Positions 61,659 to 64,000 of a stretch of 64,000 bases of DNA are shown one piece after another. The notes below the pieces were generated by a model that ran no database searches, was not told where the DNA came from, and worked only from the letters and a program-made list of their open reading frames with translations. The DNA lies in NCBI RefSeq assembly GCF_021650705.1, contig NZ_CP087138.1, positions 496,001 through 560,000 on the forward strand, written 5' to 3'. Source of the DNA: Pseudomonas sp. KNUC1026 (GTDB taxonomy: Bacteria > Pseudomonadota > Gammaproteobacteria > Pseudomonadales > Pseudomonadaceae). The translations under genes were made by a program, and so were the position numbers. Position 1 is the stretch's first letter. Each line of letters starts with the position of its first letter.

Positions 61659-61684
61659 AAAAAAGCGCCTTTAGGCGCTTTTTT
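61659..61684. terminator. Bidirectional intrinsic terminator between the ZIP gene and ptsO
   Basis: AAAAAAGCGCC and GGCGCTTTTTT form an 11-bp stem with a TTTA loop, and the A/T tracts serve both strands. It separates convergent genes and is bracketed by heptamer arrays. Confidence 0.9.
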
Positions 61685-61721
61685 CGTTCGGGATCGCTGC
61701 CAAGGCGCAGCTTGTTCTTGC

Positions 61722-61756
61722 TTGTAGCTTGTAGCTTGTAGCTTGTAGCTTGTAGC
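61722..61756 (+). repeat. (TTGTAGC)5 heptamer array
   Basis: Five perfect TTGTAGC copies are preceded by TTCTTGC and end one base from the ptsO stop. It is the same right-arm unit as at 23070. Confidence 0.95.
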
Positions 61757-61757
61757 T

Positions 61758-62030
61758 TCATTCCCCTTCATCGAACTTGTCGTTGATGAGTTTGACCAGG
61801 GCGTCCAGCGCTTCCTGGTCCTGTTCGCCTTCGGTGCTCAGGTGAATCTGCGTTCCCTTGCCTGCCGCCAGCATCATCACGGCCATGATGCTTTTGCCAT
61901 CGACCAGTTTGTCTGCGGCCCGGCCAACACGCACCTGGCACGGAAAGCGGCCCGCCACGCCGACGAACTTCGCTGCGGCGCGCGCATGCAGGCCCAGTTT
62001 ATTGATGATGGTGATATCGAGTGCGGGCAT
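61758..62030 (-). CDS. ptsO: Phosphocarrier NPr (nitrogen PTS HPr)
   Basis: The 90-residue HPr-like protein has the phospho-His motif NKLGLHARAAAKFV and regulatory Ser in DGKSIMAVMML. It passes phosphate from EI-Ntr to PtsN. It is the last gene of the rpoN-hpf-ptsN-rapZ-ptsO run, 16 nt after rapZ. Confidence 0.96.
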   Translation of the reverse strand: MPALDITIINKLGLHARAAAKFVGVAGRFPCQVRVGRAADKLVDGKSIMAVMMLAAGKGTQIHLSTEGEQDQEALDALVKLINDKFDEGE

Positions 62031-62046
62031 TGCGCGGGTGTTCCTT

Positions 62047-62903
62047 TCAGCTGAGGTCGCGGTGGCGAACCTGGACATTCTTGAGGGTATTTTGCAATTG
62101 GGCGCCGAGCCGTTCAGTGAGGTACACCGAACGATGGTGCCCGCCGGTGCAGCCAATGGCCACAGTGACGTAGGCCCGGTTGCTTGCGGCAAAGCGCGGC
62201 AGCCATTTGAGCAGGTAACTGTGAATATCCTGGTACATCTCTTCGACGTCTGGCGCTGCGGCCAGGTATTCGATCACGGGCGCTTCGAGCCCGGAATGAT
62301 TGCGTAGCTCTGGCTTCCAGTAGGGGTTGGGCAGGCAGCGGACGTCGAATACGACGTCGGCATCGACTGGCACCCCGCGCTTGAAGCCGAAGGATTCGAT
62401 CAGGAAGGCCGTGCCTGCATCCGGGCGGTTGAGCAGGCGAAGTTTGATCATGTCACGCAACTGGTACAGGTTCAGCGCAGTGGTGTCGATCTTGAGGTCG
62501 GCGAGGTCCGCTATCGGCCCGAGGATGTCGCTTTCGACCTGGATGGCCTCGGCCAGGGACCGCTCTGCATTGCTCAGGGGATGCCGCCGGCGAGTTTCGG
62601 AAAGCGCTTGAGCAGAGTGTCTTCGTCAGCGTCAAGGTAAAGCACGTCGCACTGAATGTGCCGCGCCCGCACTTCTTCGAGCAACTCCGGGAAGCGGCTC
62701 AGGTGGCTGGGCAGGTTGCGCGCGTCGATGCTCACCGCAACCAGTGGCTGGGCGAGCTCGGTATGGATCAGGGCGCGCTCGGCAAGCTCTGGAAGCAAGC
62801 CTGCCGGCAGGTTGTCGATACAGTAGAAACCGTTATCTTCCAGCACATCCAGCGCGGTGCTCTTGCCTGAGCCCGAGCGGCCGCTGACGATAATCAGGCG
62901 CAT
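62047..62903 (-). CDS. rapZ: RNase adapter RapZ (one frameshift)
   Basis: RapZ is a P-loop protein that, in E. coli, presents GlmZ sRNA to RNase E and senses glucosamine-6-phosphate. The N-terminal Walker A is [11 protein letters not shown]; the C-terminal part includes [16 protein letters not shown]. One T is missing in the minus-strand TTT run (AAA at 62601-62603); restored, the two parts join at [13 protein letters not shown] into 285 residues. It lies one base after ptsN. Confidence 0.94.
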
Positions 62904-62904
62904 G

Positions 62905-63369
62905 CTAGTGGCCCTGCTGGGCGTGGACCACGACCTGATACAGCGCCTGACTGTCGGTAGCAGCGCGCAGGGAATCGCGAAGCTCCTTGCGGTCCAGCAT
63001 GCTTGCGATCTGGCGCAGCAGTTCGAGGTGCTCGTCGGTCGCCTCTTGAGGCACCAGCAACACGAACAGCAAATCGACCGGAGCGCCGTCTATCGCGTCG
63101 AAATCGACCGCATGATCGAGGTGGATCAAGGCGCTTATGGGCTGGGAGCATCCAGCCAGGCGGCAGTGAGGAATGGCGATGCCGTTGCCGAAACCGGTGG
63201 AACCCAGGCGTTCACGGGCGATCAGGGCTTCGAAGATCTGCTGCTGGTCGAGCCCGACGAGGTCGGGTGCCACCAGTTGGGCAATCTGTTCGAGGACACG
63301 TTTCTTGCTGCCTCCCGGCACGTTCACCTGGGAACGGCCGGGGGTCAGGATCTGTTCGATTCGGATCAT
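62905..63369 (-). CDS. ptsN: Nitrogen PTS EIIA component PtsN
   Basis: The 154-residue EIIA-Ntr has the phospho-His in GIAIPHCRL and the EIIA fold ([19 protein letters not shown]). It regulates K+ transport, PHB and carbon-nitrogen balance in pseudomonads. It is 12 nt after hpf. Confidence 0.96.
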   Translation of the reverse strand: MIRIEQILTPGRSQVNVPGGSKKRVLEQIAQLVAPDLVGLDQQQIFEALIARERLGSTGFGNGIAIPHCRLAGCSQPISALIHLDHAVDFDAIDGAPVDLLFVLLVPQEATDEHLELLRQIASMLDRKELRDSLRAATDSQALYQVVVHAQQGH

Positions 63370-63381
63370 GGGGGAGGGTGG

Positions 63382-63690
63382 TCAGCGAGCAGCCGCGCCC
63401 TGGAGCAGGCTTTGCTGTTTTTCCTTATGTTTGAGTAACTGCCTGTCGAGCTTGTCGGTGAGCAGGTCGATAGCGGCGTACATGTCGTCGTGTTCTGCGT
63501 TGGCGACTACTTCACCGCCAGGCACACGCAGGGTGGCTTCGATTTTTTGCTTCAGTTTCTCGACTTCCATGATCACCTGCACATTGGTGATCTTGTCGAA
63601 GTGCCGCTCCAGCTTGGCGAGCTTCTCGTTGATGTAGCTACGCATGGCCTCGGTCACATCCAGTTGGTGCCCACTGATGTTGACTTGCAT
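63382..63690 (-). CDS. hpf: Ribosome hibernation promoting factor (short HPF)
   Basis: The 102-residue short-form HPF (MQVNISGHQLDVTEAMRSYI, KLERHFDKITNVQVIMEVEK) binds the 30S decoding site in stationary phase. Its place after rpoN is universal in Gammaproteobacteria. Confidence 0.96.
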   Translation of the reverse strand: MQVNISGHQLDVTEAMRSYINEKLAKLERHFDKITNVQVIMEVEKLKQKIEATLRVPGGEVVANAEHDDMYAAIDLLTDKLDRQLLKHKEKQQSLLQGAAAR

Positions 63691-63719
63691 ACCGCTTCTC
63701 CTTATTGCCAGTGCATAAA

Positions 63720-63739
63720 GAGGCGGAAAAAACCGCCTC
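63720..63739 (-). terminator. Hairpin between rpoN and hpf
   Basis: GAGGCGG pairs with CCGCCTC over a T6 loop on the minus strand, followed by TTTAT. It is a partial terminator inside the operon, allowing separate control of hpf. Confidence 0.6.
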
Positions 63740-63782
63740 CTGGAACAGGGTAGGCGCTGGCCAGCGCCTGGGCATCGGTGCG

Positions 63783-64000
63783 TTACATCAGCCGCTTGCG
63801 TTCGCTGGAAGGCGCAATCCCGAGGGATTCACGGTACTTGGCGACAGTGCGGCGAGCTACCTGAATGCCTTGTGCCTCCAGTAAACCAGCGATCTTGCTG
63901 TCGCTCAATGGCTTTTTCTGGTTTTCAGCCGCTACGAGTTTCTTGATGATCGCGCGAATAGCGGTGGACGAGCATTCGCCTCCCTCGGAAGTGCTCACGT
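63783..64000 (-). CDS. rpoN: RNA polymerase sigma-54 factor, C-terminal end (continues past the window)
   Basis: Only the last 71 residues are visible: the start of the RpoN domain 3 ([20 protein letters not shown]) and the -24 DNA-reading RpoN box [21 protein letters not shown]. It ends in KRLM. The N-terminus lies beyond position 64000. Confidence 0.95.
   Translation of the reverse strand, partial: VSTSEGGECSSTAIRAIIKKLVAAENQKKPLSDSKIAGLLEAQGIQVARRTVAKYRESLGIAPSSERKRLM

Overview
The window is chromosomal DNA of a fluorescent pseudomonad, most likely the Pseudomonas putida group. The basis is high GC, typical Pseudomonas proteins, and a gene order from rpoN (right edge) back to speC/piuC that matches, from memory, the P. 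aeruginosa PA4462-PA4519 block and the P. putida KT2440 PP_086x-PP_095x block. No database search was run.

Positions 1-7990 are the accessory part. They hold the 3' end of a CdiA/FhaB-type contact-dependent inhibition exoprotein with an AT-rich HNH-like nuclease tip, a damaged immunity gene, a 139-bp MITE flanked by CTAG, a second (orphan) copy of the toxin tip with its own damaged immunity gene, a small lipoprotein gene, and a gene graveyard with a NADAR/YbiA remnant. Positions 7991-16365 hold phoD, the iron-uptake cluster piuB-piuA / piuC with a Fur-box-like site, and the ornithine decarboxylase gene speC. Positions 16743-21318 hold a four-gene OpuC/ProU-type osmoprotectant ABC operon and a HigBA-like toxin-antitoxin pair. 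prfC follows, then the dipeptide system dppFDCB with two binding proteins and an OprD/OpdP porin between them (23107-31896).

Positions 32159-37412 hold a SIMPL-domain protein, the RoxSR redox two-component system, a BacA/YddA-type ABC exporter-like protein and a GntR/FCD regulator. kdgD (37595-38506) and an AEC carrier follow, then an Na/Ca exchanger and rlpA downstream of gatCAB. Divergent from gatC runs mreBCD-maf-rng-yhdP-nitrilase-tldD (44626-55737), then yjgA and pmbA. The Fur-type fagA-fumC-orf-sodA-ZIP cluster and the PTS-Ntr block rpoN-hpf-ptsN-rapZ-ptsO close the window.

Two features affect reading. First, at least fifteen otherwise normal genes (including gatC, fumC, rng, rapZ, pmbA, roxS) are split by a single missing base, usually in a homopolymer. 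This looks like consensus error rather than gene decay, and I annotate these genes across the break. Second, the strongest biological leads are the duplicated CDI tip with both immunity genes lesioned at almost the same place, two convergent-gene junctions where opposed heptamer arrays bracket a terminator, and two genes (mreC and the exchanger) whose only well-placed start appears to be ATC. I see no tRNA, rRNA or CRISPR array.
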